From Lachnospiraceae bacterium UBA7060 (lineage in GTDB: Bacteria > Bacillota > Clostridia > Lachnospirales > Lachnospiraceae): a stretch of DNA of 30,801 nucleotides. Positions 8,091 to 14,928 of the stretch are shown here, piece after piece. Every line of letters begins with the position of its first letter. Position 1 is the first letter of the stretch. The position numbers and the translations under genes were made by a program. Location: contig DLAA01000076.1 in NCBI GenBank assembly GCA_002493835.1, positions 6,558 through 37,358 on the forward strand, given 5' to 3'. The notes below the pieces were generated by a model that did not search any database, was not told the DNA's origin, and saw nothing but the letters and a program-made list of their open reading frames with translations.

Positions 8091-10580
8091 CTATAACCAT
8101 TCATCCCAAAATTTCTCAATTTTCCGACCAATTTGGTCAATATTAACAATAGTGCACTCCCTCCATTCTCTTGGAAAAAGTTTCTGGTAAGCCGGCGTCA
8201 AAAACCGTTCATCAAGCAATGCCACAATCCCAAAATCATCCACGGTCCGTATCACACGTCCCGCAGCCTGCAGCACTTTATTCATTCCCGGATAGCGGTA
8301 AGCATAGTCAAAACCATTCTCCCCCCAGCTGTCAAAATATTTTTTCAGGAGCTCTCTTTCATTGCATATCTGTGGAAGTCCTGTGCCCACAATGACAGCA
8401 CCGATCAAGCTGTCATTCTTCAAATCAATCCCCTCACTGAATATGCCTCCCATCACACAAAACCCCAAAAGACTCTTCTCCTCTTCCTCCTCAATATCTA
8501 TCTGGATCAATCGCTGCAGATCGCAATCTGCATTCCCCTGGAAACGATTTAAAAAAGCCTCTCTTTCCTCCTCATTCATATAGCTCCCCTGCAAAATACA
8601 CTCCACCTCCCCATCCGCATTGAATACATCATTGTATATCTCAAAAACCTGCTGTAAAAAAGAATGGGAAGGAAAAAATACCATATAATTGCCCTGCCGC
8701 TTTTCTATAATATTGTGAATATATGCCGCGATGCGGTAATACTCAGCATCTCCTCTGCGGCTATATCGGCTGGTCACATCGCTTCCTATGTAAATACCAA
8801 GCTTTTCCGGCCGGAAAACCGACTTTGCATAAACTTCATAATCTCCTTCCTCTGCTCCCAAAAGCGTCTTATAATATTGTATGGGAAGAAACGTCGCGGA
8901 AAACAGAATGGTGCTTCGCCCCCGCCGCATACAGTTTCGCAGATTGTCCGATGGATTCATACAAAAAAGCTTCACAATAAAACTGCCGTCTTCCCGGTTC
9001 TCCGAGTAAATCATATAATTTTCATCAACCAATTCATATATCTCCAAGAAATGGGATATCTCAAAGTAGAAAGTCAAAATATCTGCATGCACAGGACTCT
9101 CATCATGATCCTCCAGATAATCCTCAATAGCCGATCCGAGACGCATCAGCGCACGCACCAGCCTGTCTATCTGCGCCACTACCCGGCAGTCCTCACATTC
9201 TCTCTTGAGGGAAAGCATTTCCTTATTACACTGATCCAAATTTTTAGCAGTCCTGTCATCGAAGGGTTTTACCTTTTTTTTCAGCTCCAAAAATGCCTCT
9301 TTACATAAAACGGCGCTGTACATATCCCGCCCCCGCTCCACTAGATTATGGGCCTCATCCACCAGAAAAATATATTCCCCGCGTACACCATCCGAAAAGA
9401 AGCGCCGCAGATAAACGTGGGGATCAAAGAGATAATTGTAATCGCAGATCACCACATCTGCAAACAGACTCATATCCAGACACATCTCAAAAGGACAGAC
9501 TTGGTATTTCCTCGCATATGCCTCAATCTGCTCTCTGGTAAAGTTGTCTACATGAGTCAAAAGATCAAACATAGCCGTATTTACCCTATCGTAATGTCCT
9601 TTTGCATAAGGGCAGCTGACCGGATTGCACTCTGTCTCTTCCATAAAACAAATTTTGTCCTTAGCAGTCAATATCACACTCTTCAGCTTCAGCCCTCGCT
9701 CTCTTAAAAGCGTAATCGTATCGTCCGCCACCGCTCGAGTGATGGTCTTGGCTGTTAAGTAAAAGATCCGTTCAGCCAATTCCTCTCCCAGAGCTTTCAC
9801 TGCTGGAAAGATTGTGGAAATAGTCTTACCCACACCGGTGGGAGCCTCGATAAAAAGCTTTCGCTTATGATAGATTGTCTGATAGACATAAGAGGCAAGC
9901 TCCTTCTGCCCATCCCGGTATGTAAAAGGAAAAGTCAGCTCTTTGATAGATGCCTGCCTGCACTTATTCCATGCAAAGCGATAGTCCGCCCATTTCTTAT
10001 ACTGCTTCATCACACTCTCAAACCAATCACGAAGCTCTTCATATATGTAGTCCTCGTGAAAATACCGGATCTCCTCCGTCTCCATATGACAGTAAGTCAT
10101 CCGCACACGAATGGCAGGCAATTTCTTCTGCTCGGCATAAATATAGGCATAGCACTTTGCCTGCGCCAGATGTACAGGGACAGGGCTTTTCATTTTTTTT
10201 AAATCATGATAGGTCCCTTTAATCTCGTCTATCGTAACCGCCACTTTCTGCACAGACTGCCCCTGCTGCCAGACACTGAGCTCCCCCTCGGCTTCAGTTT
10301 CTATCTTCTCCGTCTTAAGCATCCGTCCCTTCTTCTCTTCCGGCTCCGTAATAATACCATCTGCCCGTCCCTCTAACAGAATTTTATAGTCTCCCGCATC
10401 ATAGGTATAACGAAGAGACACCTCTGCCTCATAGGAAGGCCCCATCCGCCTCTGAATCATGCGATGAATCCTCCCGCCCTCCTGCATGGCGTTTTCCGGA
10501 ACAGCCGCTTTTCGATTATCGATATCGCCGGAGCGCAGAATAAATTCCACCAGCCCCCGTACAGAAATCTGTACTTCCAT
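8091..10580 (-). CDS. PD-(D/E)XK nuclease-DinG/XPD-type DNA helicase fusion
   Basis: A protein of about 829 aa. Start 10580 (MEVQISVRGLVEF) has GGGAGAG 7 nt upstream; ATG 10598 with AGGAAA is the alternative, adding 6 residues. The N-terminal 200 residues contain LEGRADGII (D74) and TIDEIKGTY (E119, K121), the pattern of a PD-(D/E)XK nuclease. The helicase follows: Walker A APTGVGKT (246-253), an iron-sulfur cysteine set (C311, C318, C323, C362), DEAH (408-411) and motif VI QAAGRVIR near the C-terminus. Relatives are superfamily 2 5'-3' helicases (DinG, XPD/Rad3) that unwind damaged, forked or R-loop DNA. It lies downstream of the HPr-like gene with a 17-bp stem-loop between them. The cellular substrate is unknown; the nuclease assignment rests on short motifs. 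Confidence 0.88.
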   Translation of the reverse strand: MEVQISVRGLVEFILRSGDIDNRKAAVPENAMQEGGRIHRMIQRRMGPSYEAEVSLRYTYDAGDYKILLEGRADGIITEPEEKKGRMLKTEKIETEAEGELSVWQQGQSVQKVAVTIDEIKGTYHDLKKMKSPVPVHLAQAKCYAYIYAEQKKLPAIRVRMTYCHMETEEIRYFHEDYIYEELRDWFESVMKQYKKWADYRFAWNKCRQASIKELTFPFTYRDGQKELASYVYQTIYHKRKLFIEAPTGVGKTISTIFPAVKALGEELAERIFYLTAKTITRAVADDTITLLRERGLKLKSVILTAKDKICFMEETECNPVSCPYAKGHYDRVNTAMFDLLTHVDNFTREQIEAYARKYQVCPFEMCLDMSLFADVVICDYNYLFDPHVYLRRFFSDGVRGEYIFLVDEAHNLVERGRDMYSAVLCKEAFLELKKKVKPFDDRTAKNLDQCNKEMLSLKRECEDCRVVAQIDRLVRALMRLGSAIEDYLEDHDESPVHADILTFYFEISHFLEIYELVDENYMIYSENREDGSFIVKLFCMNPSDNLRNCMRRGRSTILFSATFLPIQYYKTLLGAEEGDYEVYAKSVFRPEKLGIYIGSDVTSRYSRRGDAEYYRIAAYIHNIIEKRQGNYMVFFPSHSFLQQVFEIYNDVFNADGEVECILQGSYMNEEEREAFLNRFQGNADCDLQRLIQIDIEEEEEKSLLGFCVMGGIFSEGIDLKNDSLIGAVIVGTGLPQICNERELLKKYFDSWGENGFDYAYRYPGMNKVLQAAGRVIRTVDDFGIVALLDERFLTPAYQKLFPREWRECTIVNIDQIGRKIEKFWDEWL

Positions 10581-10620
10581 ACATGTTCTCTCCCACATTT
10601 CAATTTCCTATAGAAACAGA

Positions 10621-10662
10621 ACCTCCCTATATAAGATAGTAACCCATCTTACATAGGGAGGT
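10621..10662 (-). terminator. 17-bp stem-loop between the HPr-like gene and the helicase gene
   Basis: The arms 10621-10637 and 10646-10662 (ACCTCCCTATATAAGAT and its near-perfect complement) pair fully on minus-strand RNA when one G-U is allowed, with an 8-nt loop. A pyrimidine-rich UUCUGUUUCUAU follows, so it can end the HPr-like transcript. On the plus strand the same site has an A-C mismatch, supporting minus-strand function. A TTGACC...TACTAT pair with 18-nt spacing overlaps it, so it might also act as an operator for the helicase gene. Confidence 0.65.
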
Positions 10663-10686
10663 CAATGTGTCTGATACCGCTGACAT

Positions 10687-10911
10687 CTATACTGCTACTG
10701 CCCACTTTTTGAGATGTCTCTCAAAATCTGCATCATAGCCGTTGTACGCAACGGTTAAAATCTGATTAAAATTAAGTCCTAACACGCCAATAATAGATTT
10801 CGCGTCCACAATAAAGCTATTGTAAAAGATATCCACGTCACAGTCGCATTTAGTAGCTGCGGTCACAAACTCCTTTACCTCATCCGGTCTTAATTTGATT
10901 TTGTGTTGCAT
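10687..10911 (-). CDS. HPr-like protein lacking the active-site histidine
   Basis: The start at ATG 10911 (74 aa, MQHKIKLRPDEV) is chosen because AAGGAAGG lies 8 nt upstream; GTG 10920 and ATG 10917 are too close. The second half aligns well with HPr: FVTAATKCDCDVDIFYN and DAKSIIGVLGL, which corresponds to the regulatory Ser46 segment (KSIMGVMSL in Bacillus); the Ser is residue 39. The His15 loop (HARPAT) is shortened to LRPDEV, so no phosphotransfer histidine remains. This resembles the logic of Bacillus Crh, an HPr paralogue that can be Ser-phosphorylated for catabolite control but cannot carry PTS phosphate. Function as a CcpA co-regulator is an inference. It has its own strong promoter and a cre-like site. 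Confidence 0.8.
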   Translation of the reverse strand: MQHKIKLRPDEVKEFVTAATKCDCDVDIFYNSFIVDAKSIIGVLGLNFNQILTVAYNGYDADFERHLKKWAVAV

Positions 10912-10958
10912 AATCATCACCTTCCTTTTTCAGTTATGTATGCAAAAGGCACACATAG

Positions 10959-10972
10959 AAAAAACGTTTTCA
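10959..10972 (-). promoter_or_regulatory. Candidate CcpA cre site in the HPr-like gene leader
   Basis: Minus strand TGAAAACGTTTTTT matches the cre pattern TGWNANCGNTNNCA except at the last two bases, with a central perfect palindrome AAAACGTTTT. It lies about 12-25 nt after the predicted transcription start, a usual place for catabolite repression by roadblock. Confidence 0.45.
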
Positions 10973-10990
10973 TGCTCCTCATTTGAGTAG

Positions 10991-11018
10991 ATTATACTCT
11001 TTTCCTTTCATTTGTAAA
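10991..11018 (-). promoter_or_regulatory. Promoter of the HPr-like gene
   Basis: Minus-strand TTTACA (11018-11013) and TATAAT (10996-10991) have a 16-nt spacer. Transcription would begin near 10984, giving a leader of about 73 nt. Confidence 0.75.
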
Positions 11019-11146
11019 GAGGCTTTTTTTGTACCTAAAATAAGACAATTATTCCATATCTTTGCATATTGGCATAAATTATTTGAAAATCAAATATTTT
11101 TTTGTAAAATCTGCCTATTATCTCGTTTTTTACCGCATTTGTTCCA

Positions 11147-11947
11147 TCAAATCTTTTCATTTTTTTCGAATTCTACCATATAATCTTGGTAACGATACGC
11201 ACACATCTGCCTCTGTAAATTTTTGTTCTCGCGGCTCTTAATCCCAATTGTGCGGTGAAAAGTCCGAAATAAATCCTGAAACCTCTCCTCCTTTTCTGAG
11301 CGGACAAGCTCTGGCAGAACAAACGCATCTTGTGCCGATACAAGATACCATTCTTCTCTCGCCGGATGCACACCAAACAGCTTTCTCTTTTCATCGTAGA
11401 CCATAAAATTTTCTATACTCAGTCTGTCTGCAAAATGAGGCATAACAAAAGGCACCACATTGTTCCTCGGTCCAATCCTGGAAAATAGAACACTGCCCTG
11501 GGACGGCTCTTGTGACGTAAGCTCCTGAAATCGGATAAATTCGATTTCATAGTGGGCTTCGTTAGCCGTATAACGCGCCAATTCAAAACACCTCGCCACG
11601 TGGGGATTACCGAGATTCTCCATCACTCGTCTGCCGCTTCCACCTGTAAGCGCATCAACCACCGTCTTATAGACTGCTTCTCCTTTATCAGAATAACAGG
11701 AAGCCGCTGCGCGGCAAAGACTATGATACACATGCTCACCCAAACGCATTCTGAGTGTTTTTACTACCTTATCAGTCTTTACAGAGTCAGGAGAAATATA
11801 CATGTAACTGGCAAATAATCGTAAATTTTCCTCCTCGCCGACTTGAAGATGCACATGTTCATGTCCATTTCTTAGGGCATAAGCCTCATAAATCCCTGTA
11901 AAAATTCCCTCCAGAGAATCTTCACAAATTAAATATTTCTCTTCCAT
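11147..11947 (-). CDS. TIGR03915-type DNA metabolism protein (partner of the radical SAM repair protein)
   Basis: A 266-residue protein with a start (MEEKYLICEDSLEGIFTGIYEAYALR) and middle (CYSDKGEAVYK...MENLGNPHVARCFELARYTANEAHYEIEFIRF) that fit the family annotated as 'putative DNA metabolism/repair protein', known to co-occur with TIGR03916 radical SAM proteins and in some genomes fused to uracil-DNA glycosylase. That link is established by genomic association; no reaction is proven. The C-terminal part (PHFADRLSIENFMVYDEKRKLFGVH...REEWYLV) has conserved aromatic and histidine residues of unknown role. The ATG at 11947 has GGAAGAGAG 8 nt upstream. It begins 18 nt after the radical SAM gene and belongs to the same SOS-type operon. 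Confidence 0.82.
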   Translation of the reverse strand: MEEKYLICEDSLEGIFTGIYEAYALRNGHEHVHLQVGEEENLRLFASYMYISPDSVKTDKVVKTLRMRLGEHVYHSLCRAAASCYSDKGEAVYKTVVDALTGGSGRRVMENLGNPHVARCFELARYTANEAHYEIEFIRFQELTSQEPSQGSVLFSRIGPRNNVVPFVMPHFADRLSIENFMVYDEKRKLFGVHPAREEWYLVSAQDAFVLPELVRSEKEERFQDLFRTFHRTIGIKSRENKNLQRQMCAYRYQDYMVEFEKNEKI

Positions 11948-11965
11948 ATATAATACTCTCTTCCA

Positions 11966-13342
11966 TCAGCCTGCCTCCGTCAGCACCGTATGCCCCTGAC
12001 CAACCGTCTGCTGCAGAACATTTCCGTGCCCCAAAAACGGTTCATCAAACAGCGACATTTGACGGTATGACGTGCCATCTGTCATAAATGGCAGCTTCTC
12101 TCCCCTGCCCATCTGGTTTTGATAAGTAAGATTGCGCACAATGTATGCCTCATCTAACTTCGTCGGATACATCATTCTTCCATTACATGTAATAAAATAG
12201 AGCGCCCTCTTGAGCACCACTCCTATCTTCTTTAAATCATCGAAAGTCAGATTGCCAAACCTTCTGGCCGCCACAATTCTGCCGGCACTCTTAACGCCCA
12301 CGCCGGGAACGCGCAGCAGCATCCGGTAATCCGCACGGTTAATCTCCACAGGAAAACATTCCAAATGGCGCACTGCCCAATCCGCTTTTGGATCGATCGC
12401 TGTGTTAAAATTCGGCCGCTCTGTCGTCAACAGCTCATCCACCTTAAAATCATAGAAGCGTAAAAGCCAATCCGCCTGGTAAAGTCGATGCTCCCGAAGC
12501 AGCGGCGGCCCTCCCACAAGAGCTGGCAGATCTTTATCTTCATTCACGTTCACGAAGGCGGAATAATATACTCTTTTTAATGAAAACTTCTCGTAGAGGC
12601 TCTCCGCAACTGACATAATCTGATAATCGCTCTCCGGTAAAGCCCCTATCACCATCTGTGTAGACTGCCCCGCCTCACAGAAATGGGGCGCATGCTTATA
12701 TAGAGTAAGCTCGTTTTTATTTTCTGTGATGCCGTTCTGAATCTGACGCATAGGTTTCAAAATATTTTTGCGGTGCTTATTCGGAGCAATGGCCCGAAGC
12801 CCTTCCGCTGTAGCCATCTCCAGATTCACACTCATACGGTCCGCCAAATATCCTGCCCGCTGGATTAAAAATGGATCTGCCCCTGGAATCGCCTTAATAT
12901 GAATATAACCCTGAAATCTGTATAATGTGCGCAGTTTATGCACCGTCTCACAAATCAGCTCCATGGTATAGTCAGGACTGTAGAGAATGCCAGAACTCAA
13001 AAATAAACCTTCTATATAATTACGCCTATAAAACTCCATCGTCAACTCGCACACCTCATCCGGAGTAAAGGAGACTCTGGGCACATCATTAGAACGGCGG
13101 TTAATACAATAACGGCAATCATAAATACACTCATTTGTAAATAGAATTTTCAATAGCGATATGCATCTGCCGTCCGCTGCAAAACTGTGGCACAGCCCTG
13201 CCTTTACCGTATTGCCAATGCCCTGTCCATCATTTTTCCGGGAAGAGCCGCTGGAGCTGCAGGATACGTCATATTTAGCTGCAGCACCTAGTATCTCTAA
13301 TTTTTCCATGACCGTCATCTGCGGTGCTATCCTAAGTTCCAT
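11966..13342 (-). CDS. Putative DNA modification/repair radical SAM protein (TIGR03916 type)
   Basis: The start is ATG 13342 (458 aa, MELRIAPQMTV) with GGAG 6 nt upstream; ATG 13354 lacks a good site. It contains the radical SAM CX3CX2C motif CIYDCRYC (C72, C76, C79), extra N-terminal cysteines (28, 51, 60), and near the C-terminus a helix-hairpin-helix DNA-binding segment LLRVPGVGVKSAGRIVAARR. This architecture matches the family that accompanies the protein encoded next door. Radical SAM chemistry plus a DNA-binding motif suggests repair or modification of a DNA lesion, but the substrate is not known. Regulation: the promoter at 13464-13492 is flanked by two LexA-type operators, so induction by DNA damage is likely. 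The leader contains a CAGCCGG tandem triplet near 13410-13430. Confidence 0.88.
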   Translation of the reverse strand: MELRIAPQMTVMEKLEILGAAAKYDVSCSSSGSSRKNDGQGIGNTVKAGLCHSFAADGRCISLLKILFTNECIYDCRYCINRRSNDVPRVSFTPDEVCELTMEFYRRNYIEGLFLSSGILYSPDYTMELICETVHKLRTLYRFQGYIHIKAIPGADPFLIQRAGYLADRMSVNLEMATAEGLRAIAPNKHRKNILKPMRQIQNGITENKNELTLYKHAPHFCEAGQSTQMVIGALPESDYQIMSVAESLYEKFSLKRVYYSAFVNVNEDKDLPALVGGPPLLREHRLYQADWLLRFYDFKVDELLTTERPNFNTAIDPKADWAVRHLECFPVEINRADYRMLLRVPGVGVKSAGRIVAARRFGNLTFDDLKKIGVVLKRALYFITCNGRMMYPTKLDEAYIVRNLTYQNQMGRGEKLPFMTDGTSYRQMSLFDEPFLGHGNVLQQTVGQGHTVLTEAG

Positions 13343-13438
13343 CTTTTTCTCCATTCATCTGCCGCTTTATTTCCGTGAGCAGCGAGCCAAGGTTATGCAG
13401 TCATGCAGCCGGCAGCCGGCAGCCGCCATATGAGCTGC

Positions 13439-13450
13439 GAACATTTGTTC
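13439..13450. promoter_or_regulatory. LexA-type operator 1 (GAAC-N4-GTTC)
   Basis: CGAACATTTGTTCT (13438-13451) fits the Firmicute SOS box pattern CGAACRNRYGTTYC at all but two degenerate positions. It begins about 7 nt downstream of the predicted transcription start of the radical SAM operon, where a bound repressor would block RNA polymerase. Confidence 0.75.
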
Positions 13451-13463
13451 TCTTGATGTAACT

Positions 13464-13492
13464 ATCTTAACATAGGAAATAAAAGATTGCAA
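13464..13492 (-). promoter_or_regulatory. Promoter of the radical SAM repair operon
   Basis: Minus-strand TTGCAA (13492-13487) and TAAGAT (13469-13464) are 17 nt apart, with a start near 13457 and a leader of about 115 nt. LexA-type sites lie on both sides. The 388-nt gap 13343-13730 otherwise holds the minus-facing hairpin at 13535-13569 and the asnA promoter and leader hairpin. Confidence 0.7.
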
Positions 13493-13502
13493 GTGTATTT
13501 TA

Positions 13503-13514
13503 GAACGTTTGTTC
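13503..13514. promoter_or_regulatory. LexA-type operator 2 (GAAC-N4-GTTC)
   Basis: TAGAACGTTTGTTCTA (13501-13516) has symmetric 6-bp arms around GTTT and the GAAC-N4-GTTC core. It lies just upstream of the -35 box, 64 bp (about six helical turns) from operator 1, a spacing compatible with cooperative or looped repression. Confidence 0.7.
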
Positions 13515-13522
13515 TAAATTTT

Positions 13523-13569
13523 AAAAAAAGAAAATCCCGGAAACAATCCAAAAATGATCTTTTCCGGGA
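13523..13569 (-). terminator. Intrinsic terminator facing the repair-operon promoter
   Basis: The arms TCCCGGAAA (13535-13543) and TTTCCGGGA (13561-13569) form a GC-rich stem; on the minus strand it is followed by TTTTCTTTTTTT. No minus-strand gene lies immediately upstream, since the next gene, asnA, is on the plus strand. It could shield the repair promoter from antisense transcription or end an unannotated small RNA. Confidence 0.65.
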
Positions 13570-13648
13570 CATACCAAAACAATCATTTCTGACTACTGAT
13601 ATGAAAGAGTATTTATCTTGGAATGTTACAAACAGTTCTCTTTTTCCC

Positions 13649-13677
13649 TTGATTTCTTTTCAAAAAAGCAGTTAAAT
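13649..13677 (+). promoter_or_regulatory. Candidate asnA promoter
   Basis: TTGATT (13649-13654) and TTAAAT (13672-13677) are spaced by 17 nt, giving a start near 13684 and a leader of about 47 nt. Each hexamer matches consensus at 4 of 6 bases. No T-box signature (GGGTGGNACC) is present. Confidence 0.45.
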
Positions 13678-13693
13678 AAAATATAAATACAAA

Positions 13694-13710
13694 GCGGGCC
13701 TGCTGCCCGC
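13694..13710 (+). promoter_or_regulatory. GC hairpin in the asnA leader
   Basis: GCGGGC-CTGCT-GCCCGC lies about 10 nt before the GAGGT ribosome site of asnA. On the plus strand it is followed by ATAAAAAAG, so it is not a plus-strand terminator; on the minus strand a T-rich tract follows. It may protect the asnA mRNA 5' end or add to the block on antisense transcription. Confidence 0.45.
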
Positions 13711-13730
13711 ATAAAAAAGCGAGGTAACCT

Positions 13731-14741
13731 ATGGATCACTTAATCATCCCAAAAGATTACAGATCTGCCTTGAATCTCTATGACACGCAGATCGGCATCA
13801 AGACTGTAAAAGATTTTTTTCAAAATCTTCTAGCAGAAAAGCTCCATCTTCTCCGCGTCTCAGCTCCCCTGTTTGTCGATCCCAATTCCGGATTAAACGA
13901 CAACTTAAACGGCGTAGAACGGCCTGTCTCCTTCGGCATCAAAGAACAGGGAGATGCGCCGGCAGAAATTGTGCATTCTCTTGCCAAATGGAAACGCATG
14001 GCGCTGAATGAATATGGCTTCTCTCATGGAGAGGGACTCTACACAGATATGAGCGCTGTCCGCAGAGACGAAGTGACAGACAACATTCACTCTATCTATG
14101 TGGATCAATGGGATTGGGAGAAAATCATTTCCCGCGAAGAACGCTGCCCGGAATACCTGATGGACACTGTAAAAGCAGTTTACAAAGTGCTGAGAAAAAC
14201 TGAAAAATACATGGCAATCCAGTATGACTACATCAATGAAATCCTGCCCCACGACATTTTCTTCATCACTACGCAGGAGCTGGAAAATCTCTATCCAGAT
14301 AAGACGCCAAAGGAACGGGAATACCTGATTGCCAGAGAAAAGGGCGCAGTCTGTCTCATGCAGATCGGTGATCTGCTGGCTTCCGGCATCCGGCACGACG
14401 GCCGTGCGCCAGACTATGACGACTGGCGTTTAAACGCGGATATCTTGGTGTACTATCCAGTGCTCGACATCGCACTGGAATTGTCTTCCATGGGAATCCG
14501 TGTTGACCGGGATGCACTTTTGTCCCAGCTTGACAAGGCTGGCTGTCCCGAGCGGGCCAGGCTCCCCTTCCAAAAGGCAGTTCTTGACGAGACGCTCCCC
14601 TTCACCATCGGCGGCGGTATCGGCCAGTCACGCATTTGCATGTTTTTCCTGCGAAAGGCCCACATCGGAGAAGTACAGTGCTCCCTCTGGCCGGAGGCGG
14701 TAAAGAAAACGGCATTAGAAAATAAAATACAGTTACTTTAA
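13731..14741 (+). CDS. asnA: Aspartate-ammonia ligase (asparagine synthetase A)
   Basis: A 336-residue protein, near the 330 of E. coli AsnA. The typical N-terminus LIIPKDYRSALNLYDTQIGIKTVKDFF, the class II aminoacyl-tRNA-synthetase-like motifs RVSAPLFVDPNSGLNDNLNGVERPV and HSLAKWKRMAL, then EGLYTDMSAVRRDE and the final GGGIGQSRICMF motif identify it with confidence. The enzyme makes asparagine from aspartate, ammonia and ATP through an aspartyl-adenylate; it is cytoplasmic and usually a dimer. The ATG follows GAGGTAACCT. It is monocistronic on the plus strand between two minus-strand units. Neither a T-box nor a leader peptide is recognisable. Confidence 0.96.
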   Translation: MDHLIIPKDYRSALNLYDTQIGIKTVKDFFQNLLAEKLHLLRVSAPLFVDPNSGLNDNLNGVERPVSFGIKEQGDAPAEIVHSLAKWKRMALNEYGFSHGEGLYTDMSAVRRDEVTDNIHSIYVDQWDWEKIISREERCPEYLMDTVKAVYKVLRKTEKYMAIQYDYINEILPHDIFFITTQELENLYPDKTPKEREYLIAREKGAVCLMQIGDLLASGIRHDGRAPDYDDWRLNADILVYYPVLDIALELSSMGIRVDRDALLSQLDKAGCPERARLPFQKAVLDETLPFTIGGGIGQSRICMFFLRKAHIGEVQCSLWPEAVKKTALENKIQLL

Positions 14742-14802
14742 TTTTAATGAAGAAAAACTTTATACGATTGTGAATTTTGCTTCATGGTTTTATCTTTTCA
14801 CC

Positions 14803-14829
14803 CATTCCAAAGCGTTCTCGCTGAGGAAC
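14803..14829. repeat. Dispersed intergenic repeat, copy B
   Basis: The stretch starts CATTCCAAAGCGTTCTCGCT and continues GAGGAAC; it resembles the copy at 2227-2252. Here GCGTTC (14812-14817) and GAACGC (14826-14831) form a hairpin. It lies 60 nt after the asnA stop. Confidence 0.45.
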
Positions 14830-14831
14830 GC

Positions 14832-14854
14832 GAGCAGAATCTCAAATTCTGCTC
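14832..14854 (+). terminator. Possible asnA terminator hairpin
   Basis: GAGCAGAAT-CTCAA-ATTCTGCTC is a perfect 9-bp stem with a 5-nt loop, directly after the repeat-copy hairpin. A T-run (GAATTTTTC) occurs only about 18 nt later, so termination would be weak or depend on the tandem hairpins. Confidence 0.35.
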
Positions 14855-14891
14855 TGCGATCAAGAGAATTTTTCAACCTTTTCCACGTACC

Positions 14892-14928
14892 AAAAAAGGA
14901 AAGCTGAGCGGTTTGATCAGCTTTCCTT
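14892..14928 (-). terminator. Intrinsic terminator of the PAS-protein gene
   Basis: The 12-bp stem AAGGAAAGCTGA/TCAGCTTTCCTT (14896-14907 and 14917-14928) has a 9-nt loop and is followed on the minus strand by TTTTTT. The gene's last codons and its stop codon (14919-14917) form the upstream arm of the stem, so coding sequence and terminator overlap. Confidence 0.85.

Noticed and set aside
7855..8190. Plus-strand open frame of 111 codons at the end of the helicase gene
   Set aside because: Overlaps the conserved helicase C-terminus on the other strand, has low-complexity F/S/I/L composition and no ribosome site.
10983..11183. Plus-strand frame of 66 codons between the HPr-like gene and the TIGR03915-type gene
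   Set aside because: Lies over the minus-strand promoter of the HPr-like gene, is F-rich from T-rich spacer DNA and overlaps the next gene.
13487..13675. Plus-strand frame of 62 codons before asnA
   Set aside because: Crosses the LexA-type site and the terminator stem, has no ribosome site and no protein-like composition.
13517..13730. T-box leader for asnA
   Set aside because: The conserved GGGTGGNACC sequence and specifier arrangement are absent; the leader is only about 47 nt from the best promoter.
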